From: Lathyrus oleraceus
Taxonomy: Eukaryota; Streptophyta; Magnoliopsida; Fabales; Fabaceae
Assembly: GCF_024323335.1 (NCBI RefSeq)
Contig: NC_066581.1
Span: forward strand, 37,385,199-37,449,198
Length of the DNA: 64,000 bases
Reading direction: 5' to 3'
A model generated the notes under the pieces. The model ran no database searches, had not been told where the DNA came from, and was given only the letters and a program-made list of their open reading frames with translations. A program made the position numbers and the translations under genes. The first letter of the stretch is position 1. Each line of letters starts with the position of its first letter. Positions 22,331 to 35,048 of this stretch are shown here, one piece after another.

Positions 22331-24378
22331 ACTCCTTCTCGTTCATTCATCAACATTTTGGAGATCTGAAACGCTGCAGTATTGAAACCATAGCCATACC
22401 AAAGGAATTTTCCATAAATTGTTCTCACTTTCAAGCTTGAAATTCAACATCAGTAGTTGATTTTCAAAGCTTAATTCCTTAGCTTATCATCTCCACTACA
22501 TCCCTAGAGCAAAGAGGAGTCAAGATCTTAAAGAATTCGTGGCCTGAAGAGCTTCAATTCAGAGGTATACCTTCAATCTTTTTGGATCTAGAACTTGCAA
22601 TTCAATGTGATATCCTTGTGTTTGTGTGGTTTTCTGAAGCCCTCACACTTGAGGCAAGCCAATGGTGGTTTCAATTTTCCATTTCGTGCACTTTCAATTG
22701 GTACACCATGATCTTCCACTTCACATTTCTCTCAATATAGGAAGAGTGAGGAAGATACATGGATACAGTGGTGATCTACATCACATGAGCTTCAATTTGA
22801 TGTCCTTATTTTCCATTTTTGTTAAAAAAAAATCTCTGCAACTGGTGGCCGGAGGTTGTTGTTCCATCGGAGAAGATGATGGTTTCCACCACCATCACCA
22901 CGTATACGCATCCACAACCTTTGGATTTGGTTCTCACATTTTATTCGTGTGCATCCATTATGTGTACTTCATTTAATTCATTATGCCACGCGGTTGACTT
23001 GGTTGCACGTTGCGCCCTCATATCTGAGCCATTTATCCATGCCACGTCAATTAATGAATCTCAACCGATGGCTGCGCATTTTTTCATTTATTTCTATTTT
23101 CTTTTATTTTTAGTTAATTCCTTTTATTTTCAAAAATTCATAAAAAAATTATCTGAAGTCATAAAAAAATGAGACCAATTCCAAAAAATTTCTTGAAAAA
23201 TCTAGTTTCATATTTTGATTTTTAATCATTTTTGTGACTTCATTTAATATTTTTTGTGAATTATTTGGTTTTAAATAGTTTTAATTCATTTTAAAATACT
23301 TTCTGACTTTTGAAAAATCCAAAAATATTTTCCTAACATTTATGGATCATGGTAAGTCAATGAAAAATAGTCTCATCAATTTCTTATTTGATTTGAGATT
23401 TATTTGAGATTTTAATCCATTTTGTGCTATTTTTAATTGTTTTTAAATGTTTTTAAATACTTTCTGATTTCCAAAATTGTTGAGAAAATTAGTCAAGGCA
23501 TGTTTGACCATGTTAGACCTATGAGAATTTAATTGGACTTGTTGAAGTTGATTTGAATTGAATTTGAGGTTTGACCTTATTTTATTATTTTTTATTTTCC
23601 TTTTATTTTAATTCAAAAAATACAAAAAAATTATTGTTGACTTGTTATCTTCATTTCTTTTCTGTTTGGTATTGGTTAATGTTGATTTGATTCACATTTG
23701 ATCAATTGGATTTGATACTTGTCTTCTTTTCCATTCCTTTTCATCTTATCCCATTCTTTCCATCAATGGCCAATGAGTTAAGTTCTTATGGTTGGTCTTG
23801 ACAAATGGGAGGTTTAACCTTCTTTGATCCAAACCAAACTCAACTTGATCCATGATCAAGTGAGTTGTTTTGTGTCCAAGATAGGTTGCTTCTTGGTCAA
23901 GCAAATAACCTAAAGACAATACAAGACCCTTCCCCTTTTGTTTTGGCATGGCATGTTTGTGGAGCTTGGCTTACTAGTCATGATCTCTAACTTGTGTTAT
24001 TTGCCTATAGTCTTATTGACCGGCCTCAGATAGGTGCGATTACTACATTAGTCCACCTACGATTGCTTAACATAGCGCTACATTGTCTCATGACAAGCTA
24101 ACGTAACTCCACTAATTACTAACTTTAATTTGAGCATTTAATTTCTTGTCATTTACTTTTAATGCCATTTATTTCTTGCTCATTATTCATATTAATTTTC
24201 CTTTTGCTCATTTGAGCATATATTTTATGTTTATGTCATTTTTCTTTTTCTCATTTGAGCCCATTATTGTATATAAATGTTTTGTTATCTTGTGTTTGCT
24301 TGGTGTTTGTTTGGTGAACCAAATGCAAAAAGGAGAAAGGAGTTAGAATTAGGGCTTACCCATGCTTAAAGGAGTTCA

Positions 24379-24465
24379 AGAGCAACTAGGCCTCATTCCT
24401 TTAGAATGCTAAATTTGTTGAAGAGCAACTAGGCCTCATGCCTTTAGAATGCTAAAATTCAAAGT
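24379..24465 (+). repeat. 43-bp tandem duplication in LTR B
   Basis: AGAGCAACTAGGCCTCAT and CTTTAGAATGCTAAA occur twice, offset 43 bases. Confidence 0.85.
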
Positions 24466-25256
24466 TGATCTCAAAGGACTTCTCATCAAAACTTAGCTTT
24501 GTCCATTCCCCTTATTGTGTTGTGAACTTTTTGATGTTTGCTTTTGTTTGATAGGGATCTTACCTTGAGATTATGAAAAGAGGACCATTGTCATGAGTAT
24601 CCAAGTTAACAGACAAGCCAAATGGAGATCCCAGGAGCTTGAGTTCAAATTATGTGATTGCTTGTAGTGTGTTAAGTCCAAAGGAAAGGAACATCTTGAA
24701 TCATCTCTATGATTCCAAGAGAAGGAACTCCAAGGGTTTATCTTTCCCTTCTTATCTTTGTATGCTTTAGGACTGGCCCTTCTCTTCTTCTCCCCACTCT
24801 AACCCAAGCCAAAAATATTCTTTTCAAACTTTGACTTTGTTTCAAATTAGAAACCTAGGCCTTATGCCTTTGACTTTTCAAAACCATTTTCATAAATATT
24901 TATTGTGAATAAATCTTAATCCAACTTTGACTTCATTTTGTAAATCAATCTAACTTATAAATATAACTCACTTCAAGTTGTTTTTGTGGTTCCAATGGAC
25001 ACCTTATTAAAACCTTTTCATAAACATTAGTCATAGGTTTGAGTTATAACAGTGGTTGATGTAAATCTCACCTCATCCTTAGTGTTGGATTATAAGCCTT
25101 CCATGCTTATTATAGGGTTAACCCTTCACTAGCATGTTGAAGCCTTCCTCACGTGGTGGATTGTTGGTTTAGGTTGAGTTTTCTCCCTTTGATGACAAAA
25201 GACCTTAAGGCTTTTGATCAAAACAATTCACCAATCTTTGAGATTTTTACCCCTAA

Positions 25257-25311
25257 CTACGAGGTTTTGGTCCTCCTTTGTGCTGGTACGTAGGCAATGG
25301 GTTCATCCATT
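25257..25311 (+). other. HP1/HP2 module (element B LTR)
   Basis: CTACG (25257-25261) with CGTAG (25289-25293), then AATGG (25296-25300) with CCATT (25307-25311). The inner stem of HP1 is weak here. Confidence 0.5.
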
Positions 25312-25419
25312 CAAACAACAAACTTGTAAATATAATCTATTATTTTCTTATCCCCCCAATCTTTTGTACAAATATTTTCACAAATACCAACCTACAACAC
25401 ATATTTGCAAAAAGGGTTC

Positions 25420-25435
25420 CCTTAGAGTACTAAGG
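25420..25435 (+). other. HP3 hairpin, AGTA loop (element B LTR)
   Basis: CCTTAG AGTA CTAAGG. Six base pairs, different from the stems in A, E and H, with the same loop. Confidence 0.65.
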
Positions 25436-25651
25436 ATGTTTTGGGTGCGTAAAACCTTCCCATTTCATAACCAACCCCCTTACCTATATCTCTGACATTT
25501 TTATTAGTTTTTTATTTGAATAACTTCTTACTTGGCTTTTGTTCTCTTTTTAGCCTTTCCTTTGGACAAATAAAAGTGCGGTGGCGACTCGAATTGTATG
25601 TTGACTTTTGGTTTAGTCAATAAACCTAAAGGTAACGAAAACCCCGCTACA

Positions 25652-26949
25652 GACCCCAAGGACTATTGTGAGTAATGGTTGGAAAGCTCTTGAAATAAGG
25701 AACAAAAGTCATGTTGGGCAAAAAATCATTTGGCATGTGCAAATTGATCAAAACTGGCCTGGAAAATTCAAGTGCAAAACATGTTCAAATCTCTTTGAAA
25801 AAGTTCACCAAAAGTAAGCTTAACAAAACCCCTAGGTCCTCTTGATACAAGCTTCAAATGAAAATATCTCCAACATAAAAGTTGTATATCTTTCCAATAT
25901 GGTCAATCTAGACTCAAGTTTTGCATCATTTGGATTTTGTATGACAAAGTTATGGGCATTTGAAGTTGGGTACTTTTCCAAATTCAATGAATTAGGTCCA
26001 AGATGACCTATAATGTTTTGCATTGTCACATGTATTTATTTTAGGATTATTAAATTTTTTCTAACATAACATTTTAATTAGACACCTTAATACTTCCAAT
26101 GCCTTTGGTCTCACCCCAAAATCATAAAAATTAAGGAAGTTATGTCCTTGGCAAGTTGACCCAAAATTAGGGTTTCAGTCAAAATGACCTATAATGTTTT
26201 GGCATTAATGTTGACCTTCCAAGATTCAAATGGATTTTTGATGAGCATGAAAGTTGTTCATATGGTTCTTAGAAACATTTTGTATCTTTGGGTCATCTTC
26301 ATTTGACAAACACATCAAATGTTATATCTCATTGATCCTCAGTTTAGTCAGATGACTTGATTGGTCAACTTTTCAAGGCCAAACTTCCATTCTTGATGAA
26401 TAAATGATTGACGGGCCTCCAATAGGCTCATATATTCATAAAATTATAAATTAAAGAACTCACCTGGATTGAATTTTAGCAAAGATTGAGATTGCTTCAT
26501 GGGCAAGGGATAGTCAAAGCATAGTGAAATTAGGGTTTCCTTGGGAAACAATCTTCAAGCCCTTTGGGTTATCTTGATCAAATTGGAAAATTGAGATACT
26601 TGGGAGACATATATGACGATTAGGGACTTTGTGGACCATTGTCATGCTTTTTCTCTTCTTCATCTAGCCATTTCATTGGGCTTAGGAGCCTCCTAGGAGC
26701 ATTGTGGAGCACATGATCACTTGAGCTTCAAAACAAAAAGAGTTAGTGACATATTTTTGTGTCTTTGGTTAGTAATCAAATAAGAAAACAAATGACATAC
26801 AATACAAGCATGCTTGGTGATCTCAAAACACTCAAACAAGTCCCAACCCTAGGGTTAAGGAGCCAAACATGCTATGATCCTTGAGGCAATGCATTTGTGC
26901 AATAACATGATGCCATGAGGGATCTTAGGGTCAAAATCAGGGTCTTATA
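25652..26949 (-). mobile_element. LTR remnant C (U3 part of an A/B-family LTR)
   Basis: Reverse complement of the first part of LTR B, corresponding to about 16472-17738 of LTR A. It is truncated at 25652 where B inserted and ends GGTCTTATA at 26949, with the terminal CA changed to TA. The rest of C should lie left of element B, outside the window. Confidence 0.8.
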
Positions 26950-27784
26950 GGGTCCCCTAAGAGTTTATTACCCAGTAACTGGTAATATCCTTCTTAGTTT
27001 GCAGTTTGCTACTTCTTGCCCAATACCCGGCAAATGTACCTCTGTATTCTCCTCGGTGGAGTCCCCAGTGGATTCATTTTTGTGATTCCCCAAGAAGTAT
27101 ATCCTTGATATGTTCATCCTAACCGATGATAGATATTTTCTTCCCCTTTTTGAGTTTATCCTTGATATGTTCATCCTAACCGATGACGGATGCTCTCACC
27201 TTTGATATTCTACCCAGTAAAAAGGTAGTTGTAATCCCCATTTTGTTCCCCGGAGGGTTAATCCTTGATATGTTCATCCTAACGGATGACGGATTTCCTT
27301 CTCTTTGCAGTCTTCTACCCAGTAACCGATAGTTGTAAATCCTGCTTTTCTCCCCTTTGCAAAGTATATCCTTGATATGTTCACTTTAATCGGTGACGGA
27401 TATTCTCTTTGATTGTAGTCTATCCAGTAACTGATAGATGTAATCCCTATTTCTCTCCTCGCAGAGTCTATCCTTGATATGTTCATCCTAACCGATGAAG
27501 GATTTTCTCTTTGTTGGTTTTCTATCCAGCATTCGATAGATGTAATTCCTACTTTTTGTTTAATGGGTTTATCCTTGATATGTTCATCTTAACTGATGAT
27601 GGATATCCTCCTTAACATCCTCAGGCAAGTCTATCCTTGATATGTTCGTCCTAACCGATGGCGGATTTTATTTCCTTTGAGTCTATCCTTGTTATGTTCA
27701 TCTTAGTCGATGACGGATATTCTCATATTTGGTTTTCTGCCCAGTAATTGGTAGTTGTAAATCCTATTTCTGCAGTTTTCCCCC
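26950..27784 (+). other. 3' UTR fragment of element D with 35-bp repeats
   Basis: Plus-oriented 3' UTR related to that of B. It alternates CCCAGTAACCGGTAG-type motifs with about eight copies of a unit containing TATCCTTGATATGTTCATCC then TAACCGATGACGG (27108-27720). PBS-complement-like pieces include CCCCTAAGAGT (26953 on), CCCCAGTGGATTC (about 27064) and CTCGCAGAGTC. It is interrupted at 27785 by E and resumes at 48962. Confidence 0.75.
27780..27784. repeat. Target site duplication of element E, left copy (CCCCC)
   Basis: CCCCC before TGTCGCATCAC at 27785; matching CCCCC at 48957-48961. Confidence 0.8.
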
Positions 27785-27969
27785 TGTCGCATCACGCGAA
27801 AAACCGGCGGGAAAACAAGAACAACAGAGCCGCCACCGTGCGTTATTTATCCCAAAAGAGGGAAAGGAAACGCTCAGAGTAAACCTGGAAAGAACATGGT
27901 CTCGCGACCAAAGAGAATGGGATCGAGAGTCGGTTATGCGAAGGGAAGGTATTAGCACCCCTACGCATC

Positions 27970-27983
27970 CGTCGTACTCGACG
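27970..27983 (-). other. HP3 hairpin, AGTA loop (E 3' LTR)
   Basis: CGTCG TACT CGACG on plus, sense loop AGTA. Identical in the 5' LTR at 45150-45163. Confidence 0.6.
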
Positions 27984-28084
27984 GGATCCACGCACAAAAG
28001 GAAGGAAAATGGTTGCTAAAACACTACTCACACACACACACACTGGCTGAAAGAGACACAAGAAAACAAAAGAGACTGACTCGG

Positions 28085-28144
28085 CAGGATATCGCATCCT
28101 GGGCCTACTTAGTCTATCAGGCATAGACATCAGAGTCGAAGTAG
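28085..28144 (-). other. HP1/HP2 module a (E 3' LTR)
   Basis: HP2 CAGGAT ATCGC ATCCTG (28085-28101). HP1 outer stem CTACTT (28105-28110)/AAGTAG (28139-28144) and inner stem GTCTAT/ATAGAC. Both HP1 stems differ from those in H yet pair fully. Copy at 45263-45322. Confidence 0.65.
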
Positions 28145-28172
28145 TTCGGACTGGGAAACGGCACATGCTCGC

Positions 28173-28234
28173 TAGGATGTCGCATCCTATGCATACGTAT
28201 CTTCTCGGACGAGAGAAGAATCAGAGCATTCGTA
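28173..28234 (-). other. HP1/HP2 module b (E 3' LTR)
   Basis: HP2 TAGGAT GTCGC ATCCTA (28173-28189); HP1 TACG/CGTA with inner stem TCTTCTC/GAGAAGA, 7 bp. Copy at 45351-45412. Confidence 0.65.
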
Positions 28235-28414
28235 GCTCAGCTGACACACACACAAACCAACACTGGCAAAGGCAAACGTGGAGCCTGACTGCCAATCACT
28301 GGACTTACATCAGCATCCGAACCAAACACACGCACACTGGAACCTAACTGCCACTCGATGGACTTACATCAGCTTCCAAGCACACAACAAGACAAAACAA
28401 AGACATAGGCGCCC

Positions 28415-28476
28415 GGAGAGATCAGCTCATCTCCTGCCTACGTACCTCATCTGGTATGAGGATCAGGGCGACGTAG
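28415..28476 (-). other. HP1/HP2 module c (E 3' LTR)
   Basis: HP2-like GGAGA/TCTCC (28415-28434); HP1 CTACGT (28438-28443)/ACGTAG (28471-28476), inner CCTCAT/ATGAGG. Copy at 45593-45654. Confidence 0.6.
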
Positions 28477-28633
28477 TTCCCCTACGGAGGGATACAGGAC
28501 TAGCCTAACCAGATAACAGAGGGAGACACAACTAGGGAGACTACGACTCGAGCCTAGATGTTATCATGCAAAATCAACCCTAAGTTAAGGTTTCTAGCTA
28601 ACTGGCACAGGGAGCCAGCCTATCCTAATCATG

Positions 28634-28760
28634 ACTTGCACAGGAAGCAAGCCACACACACACTTAACTTGCACAGGAAGCAAGCCAAGCAAAACCTAAC
28701 TTGCACAGGAAGCAAGTCTAAACTAACCCTAACTTGCACAGGAAGCAAGTCAAACAAACA
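28634..28760. repeat. Tandem repeat with ACTTGCACAGGAAGCAAG, 4 copies (E 3' LTR)
   Basis: Four units of about 30-36 bp in the R-U5 part, repeated in the 5' LTR at about 45812-45938. Each unit has the imperfect inverted pair CTTGC/GCAAG. Confidence 0.85.
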
Positions 28761-31537
28761 TACAAGCACAGATAGCACACACTATACACAAGCAAGTGGC
28801 TCAAACAAGGGTTAGGTTTTAATCGAGGGGTCATATCAACCTCAACAAACAAACCTCTGGAACCGGGTGAATGTGCTCTTAACCTTGCCATTGAGGGGCT
28901 AAAGTGAAGCAGATGAAAGGTGAGTGAAGATAAGACTTCACAGCTCTTATCCCTGGCCTGGGAGAGCTTAAGACAAGAATGTGTGGGTTCAGAAAGTGGG
29001 AACCCTTCTACACATTTGATACTGACTCAACTGTACAATTGTACAAGATCTTGGGTTTGTATCTGCAATGCATCAACACAGTGGTGTGAGCAAAGCAGAT
29101 GACACACAGAATAGCAGGGGATAGGTTGCTTATCCCTTGGGTTCTGCCAATTGCCTCTTCACTTAGGAGGTCTTTGACTCTATACAAGGACAAATTAAAC
29201 ATCCACAAACATTGCCTCTTAAGGAGGACTTCAGACAATTGCCTGGCCAAGTAACAGGCCAGGTCTTCCAGACTACATGAAGATGAGAAATATACCTCAA
29301 TGCAAATTGCTTATACAAGCAAAGCAAAGTAAAAGTTCACAAGGAACTGAGCAACTAAAAGCACCTGAAATAGTCAAGCAGGCATTAGTATACAACTTCA
29401 AACAAAGCAAAAAGAAACAGACATCAACAGTTAATCAGAAGCAAATGGATGTGCAAGGCATAAGGCTTAAGGCATGTGAGCCAAGCCACCTACAAAACAA
29501 ACAAGTTAGACAATGATATTTAAGCAAGCTCAATCAAAAAGAATTGGTCTCATTGGTCATTTGTTGGTCATCCTGAAAACATGAGCTCAAAGGTGAGTAA
29601 CAGGACCACTAGGGCAAGCCTAGGGTCAAAAAGGAATGAAAAAGTTAAAACAGCAAAGGGAAAGCATCCAAAATCATGTTCAAACAATTAAGAAACACAA
29701 CCAATTGGGTTCACATTCATATCAATCATCATCATCATTTCATGAACAAATTAGGTCAAAACATGGCACTTAGAAGCTCATAGAAGTCAACAGCAAGACT
29801 TGCATCAAAACCAATCTCAAACATTTCCAAAAATCACCAAATAAATCATGATCAATCACAACCCACAGAATGGTAAGCATGTCAAATTTCATCTCATTTG
29901 GACAAGTGGAAGGCAGTCAATAAAAATCAGAAAGGCAAGGCAATTTTGAACATGCTCAAAGAAGTCAACCAAACATACATCAACTTGAAAAAATCATAAA
30001 TTAGTGATAGCATATGAGAAATGAATGGGATCAAAACCATGGCAAAGCTTAAGATGTCTAGTTATCTCATGTAAAATTTCATGTCCATCTAATAAAGTAT
30101 GAGGATTTCACAAATGAAATGGCAACATGCATCACATAAGGTCAACATTTTGGTCAAACAGGGGAGAAAATCTCAAACAAATGGAAAATGGCACAAATAA
30201 TTCCAAGCAAAAATCATGTGCAAACTAGACATACAAAGGTAGGTTCATGCAAAATTTCAGATCAATTGGAGGTCAAGAAGCATGGATACGAAAATCAACA
30301 AGTTGCACATCAATGGTGTGACACAAATTGTCACACCCTACTTCAAAAATTCACAACTTAACAACCAGATAAGATAAATTCATGATCTCTACATCAAAAT
30401 CACCATGGATGAGTGTAGTTTATGCACAAAAAATTTCAGGGTCATTGGATATATCATCATCATTTCACAATTGAATTGGCCAGAAGTACAAAATATTGAT
30501 ACATGAGCAAAACCCTAATGCCATTAAAAATTCAACCATCCAAAAAATCAACAAAAATCATGATAAAAAGTAGAGATTCATATAAGTATGATGCAGAAAT
30601 TTTCATGAAATTTGGATTTGAATTGAAGATGTTATGAATTTTAGAAGATGATGTATCAATTTGGAATAAACATCAAAAACAAACATGGTTTAATGAGTCA
30701 AAGTGGTTGACCGGTGGCATTTTTGAAATTATTACTCCAACTAACCAAAACGCATCGTTTAGCACAGGGAAATAGAATGTTTTGATTGGTTGAGGACAAT
30801 GGAACAGGGCTATGCACATGCAGACGACCAAACACGATTGGGGAGAAAATCTGGAAAATGCTAGGGTTTGCTACAGTGTTTACCATCATCTTCTTCAAAA
30901 TCGTGAAGAACAAATGTGCCCAGAAATCAACAGCAAGCATACCATTCGAACAAATGAAACAAACACAATCATAATATAACAATCATATGTCCTAGATCGA
31001 ACTAACAAAGGAGTAACAAGCACAAACATGTTTCATCATCAAACTTAAACATAGCATAACTTTCAAAATAGCCAACCATTTTTAGTGGTTCAAGTTCCAA
31101 AATGACCAGCATAAAGAGCTCTACACAAAGCATTGCATGATTTAGAGAAAAGAGCGACTCAAGTTCTTACTTGATTTTGAAGAAATCAACGAAACAGTGT
31201 TGTTTGTGTGTTGTAAGCTCAAACAGATGAAGCTTGTGGTTTGAAATGATGAATGGAGAGTGGCTTGTAGCTCAACAACCCTTGGAAATGCTCAAATCGA
31301 ATTTCACCATTGATGTGTGCTTGGTAAAACAGAACATGAAGATGCTGTTACAACAGGAAAATGAAGCTTGCCATGGTCTCAAGATTGATGGTAGATGATA
31401 AAACAAACAAGATGGCTCGTGGTTCTTTGGAAGTTTTGGCCAGAAAAATGCAAAATGAGAAAATGAGATCTGTTGAGAGAATGAGTTTTCTGTTGGTGAT
31501 TGATGGCTGCTAGGGTTTGTTTCAGAGATAAAATGAT

Positions 31538-31548
31538 GAATATATACC
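31538..31548 (-). promoter_or_regulatory. TATA box, E 3' LTR
   Basis: GGTATATATTC on the minus strand, homologous to 47924-47934. Confidence 0.6.
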
Positions 31549-32567
31549 CTGTTTAATGGTACTGATCAAGGTTCATGAAAATGTGGAATGGAGTTGGTGA
31601 AAAGTGTACTTTTTGCCAATTTTCAAGCAAGTTGGGGATGGGTGTGTGTACTGCACGAAATGGGCCTCCAACAAGTCTCAAATGTCATTTCTGAACATAT
31701 TCCAATGGCCAAAGTGATTACAAATGGTTATTTTAAAAGGTCAAAATTTACTTCACTTGAAATTAATTCAAGTAAGTCAAAAAATGCCATTTTGATCTAT
31801 GATGTTTTGGTGAGTGATGGTTACATTTTTGGAAAGAGGAGGTCAAATGTGACTTGTTGGAAAAACCCCACCAAATTTGGCCAAATGGTTTGAGAGATAT
31901 GGCCTTTTGAAGTTCAAAAATTTCTGAAAATGATTTGATCATAACTTGCCAACCATACATGGGAATTGAGTGTTCTTGGACTTTTTGGAAATGGGAGAAC
32001 AAGATCTTCAACTTTCATGTTGGGCAAAAATTCATTTGAAGCTTGTATCATGATGTAAGTTTGAGGATCAAGACTTTCCATTTTTGGCAGGTTTCAATTA
32101 CAGGTCCAGTTTCTATTTTTGGAAATTTCTGATCTGGCTTCAAATTCTTCCATGATGGTGTTTGACATGATATATGAGGCCTATTTGGACATGAATAAGC
32201 TCTCTCAAACCAAATCCCATCATCAAAACCATAAAATCAATCACAGTTGACCAAGTTTGACTTTTTAGGGTTTCTGGCAAACTGTGCATTGACTGATGAC
32301 TTCTGAACATCCAATCCTTGACCAAAACACTTCAAATGGATCCCCAAGTCATGTGAACATGTTGGACCAACCCTAGGGCCTTGGCTCCTTGAGAAATGCA
32401 CTTGCTTGCTTGACTGACTGATCTCCTGACCAGTTTGACCTAATTCTCTTGATTGGCTTGCACTTGAGGCAAATAGGACAATGCAATGTTATGCAGTGGA
32501 CCATGTTATGTTATGACCTAATATGAGAATGTATGTACAATGATAGGTGCAAATTTGAGGTGCTACA

Positions 32568-32582
32568 GCTGCCCCTATTCAA
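32568..32582 (-). other. Polypurine tract of element E
   Basis: Sense GATTGAATAGGGGCAGC ends exactly at the 3' LTR start, with the same AATAGGGGCAGC as H. Confidence 0.85.
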
Positions 32583-35048
32583 TCAGCTGGGAACCCGAAT
32601 GGATGAGAGCAACGGCTGTCAGACTTTCAGGGTAAACAGGGATTGAATACCAAAAACCGTAGAAATTTGCACTCTGCCGGATATGATACAAGAAGAACCA
32701 CGTCATTTACTGATGACGCCTGCAATTGACAACTTCAGAAAAGCGAAACCATTTACCGATGGTTAGAAATGGTAACTTGATATTTACCGATATCAACTTC
32801 AGCAAGACCATTTACCGATGGCTGCTGGGAAACAACTTCTGATGTAAAAGGAAGCAAAACCATTTACCGATGGTGGCTTCAAAGAAACTTGACATTTACC
32901 GATATCAACTTCAACCCGACCATTTACCGATGGCTACTGCAACTGGGGATCCGCTATTTACCGATATCGAAGAAAACGGGGCCATTTACTGATGGCGGAT
33001 AAAACTGGGCATTCAATATTTACCGATATCGAAGCATACAGGGCCATTTACCGATGGCGTCTCCACTTGGGGAGGAACAAAATCTTTGTGGTGTAATCAG
33101 ACAAGACGCTTACCGACGACTTCTGGGGATCTTGATTTTATCAACAAGGAAACAAAGCATGACCAGACATTTGCCGATGACTGGGATGAGACTCGACGTT
33201 TACCGACATCGAAAGATGATGTTTACCGACATCAAAATAAACGACCAGACATTTACCGATGACCGGGGAAAAATTTACTGGGAAGAGAAAAACAAATATT
33301 CGCAACCGGGAACCAAATAGGACATTTACAGATGACTCTACTGGGGATTTCTAGCTGGGGATTTATCAGACATTTACCGATGACTGAGGGAAAGACTCGA
33401 TGTTTACAGACGCTGAAACAATGGTGTTTACCGACACCAAAAATGATGACCAGACATTTACCGATGACTGGGGAGAATACCCGATGTTTACAGACACCGA
33501 AACAATGGTGTTTACCGACACCAAAAATGATGACCAGACATTTACTGATGACTGGGGAGAATACCCGATGTTTACAGACACCGAAACAATGGTGTTTACC
33601 GACACCAAACAAAGAAACACACGCGGGTGCTAGTATGACACTTACCGGTATCACAAGAACGACATCTTAGATAAGTCAAGGCAAGGTTGACCACTTGCTG
33701 GGAGTCTCACTGGGGAGAAACAAACTTTCTGTCACCAACGGGTGAGGTGATAAACTTCTGTGGGGATATCAATCCTGAATGCTGTCAAGAGTAACCGTAG
33801 CAAACTTGCTGTGCTGATGTTGAATGAAATGATCCGCCTCTGCCGGGGATATTGTCTGATTGGGTTAACACATGAATGCATATGTTTGAATTTTTCTATG
33901 GCGTAATGCTCCATATTGAATGGGAATGCTACGCAGTTTGAGGATGCAATGATCACTAAAATGCAAAAATGCAAAAATGATGAAAAACTCCGGCTGGGGA
34001 GCCCAAACTGATTGGGTACTCCAACTCCGCGGGGAGACTCTGCAGGGAGAGCAACGACTTCTCACTCGTGTTGGAGAATAGCACTGCTGCTGGGGGAAGG
34101 TAAACTCCGCTGGGGATATCCTTCAGTCCACAGATAGGATAAATGCTGGAGATAAATTTCAATGAACCTGCCTCACTCGGGAGGAAATCGGCAAATACAG
34201 GCCTGCTGGGGATAGGCAATCCTTAGATCTGTTGGGGAATAGAAGGCACTATCCACAGACGTCTCCGCAGGGGAACATAGCTCTGATAGCTTCCAAACTT
34301 GCTTGGGGAAAATATCTGCTGAGGAAACGTCCTCACAGATGCCAACCTGAAAAACAACACAACAAAATGCCCCCAGGGGATACATGGACAAGATACGCTC
34401 AAGTGTCCTCAACATTCAAAATGATTTTCAAATGTTTCATCATCCTGCAAGCTATTGTTTAGCCTTCATGTTCTTATATGCAATGCTTATCAAAAATTCG
34501 GACATTTTTGCAAACAAAACAGTAAAAATAAAACCAAAGAGCTATTTATCTGAATAACGACTTTTATTGATTGAAAATGTGCCTGAAAAGGCAAATACAT
34601 TGGGAGGCAATTCCTAGAAAGAGGTAATTGCGCACAAAAGGAAAATCTATCCTAATGGCAACGTGAACACGGCATCCACTATTTCCCAATTCTGTTATAA
34701 CTCACAGATCATCAGTTTTCCTCCCAACTCCTTGCTTTCTGAGAAGAATGACTGGACGGATCACATCTTTCGAGATGGCAGACGACAAAGCTTGATGAAG
34801 TACAGACAACTCAGACTGTAGTCTTCGCTTTAATCCCTCTTTTGGCTGGATCGCCCTTTCGGGTTTTCAATCCACCGGGATACCCATTTTTGCCTAAGCC
34901 GCCCTTGCGGGTTTTCGACTTACCGGGTGTACAAATTCTTTTCATTTTATCCCTAATTTTTGCCCGAACCTTTCCTTTCTGTTTTTTGGTTCGCCGGGAT
35001 GCCCATTTTTGCCTGGACTCTTTTTTTCTTTTTGTCCAGCGGGTCAAT
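32583..35048 (-). other. 3' UTR of element E
   Basis: 2.5 kb between the integrase stop and the PPT. It contains the TTTACCGATRKC repeat region (32690-33660) and, at 34020-34390, a cluster of ACTCCGCTGGGGAT-type motifs (for example 34102-34117, 34024-34037, 34261-34275). In sense these read ATCCCCAGCGGAGT, complementary to the PBS. At 34811-35045 three loosely repeated segments share CCGGGATACCCATTTTTGCC-like text. No gene is supported. Confidence 0.75.
32690..33660 (-). repeat. E 3' UTR tandem repeats (TTTACCGATGG family and 84-bp units)
   Basis: Many copies of CATTTACCGATGGC and ATTTACCGATATCGA at 30-60 base spacing to about 33260. From 33398 an 84-bp unit begins (CGATGTTTACAGAC at 33398, 33482 and 33566). 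Shadow ORFs on both strands simply follow the repeat. Confidence 0.9.

Larger units (their letters stand above)
20810..25651 (+). mobile_element. 3' LTR of element B (complete)
   Basis: A 4,842-bp LTR from TGTAAGACCC to CCGCTACA, the same family as the LTR of A and remnant C. It has a TATA box at 22317-22330, a 43-bp duplication at 24379, HP1 at 25257-25293, an HP2-like stem AATGG/CCATT (25296-25311), and an AGTA hairpin with a 6-bp stem at 25420-25435. Only short shadow ORFs occur. It ends against LTR remnant C. Confidence 0.88.
27785..32567 (-). mobile_element. 3' LTR of element E
   Basis: A 4,783-bp LTR; sense start TGTAGCACCTC at 32567, sense end GATGCGACA at 27785. TATA box at 31538-31548. 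It holds three HP1/HP2 modules, the AGTA hairpin, a (CA)n run near 28020-28042, and four units with AACTTGCACAGGAAGCAAG (28634-28760). It retains 791 bp (about 29887-30677) that the 5' LTR lacks. Confidence 0.93.

Noticed and set aside
22662..23172. ORFs of 104 and 117 codons in LTR B
   Set aside because: No domain, low-complexity tail, and located in LTR DNA downstream of the TATA box.
27764..28166. Minus-strand ORFs of 77-107 codons, repeated at 44791-45344
   Set aside because: They overlap the conserved U5 block of E's two LTRs and have no protein features beyond that.
33253..33670. Overlapping ORFs on both strands (up to 133 codons)
   Set aside because: They follow the 84-bp repeat of E's 3' UTR and have no domain.
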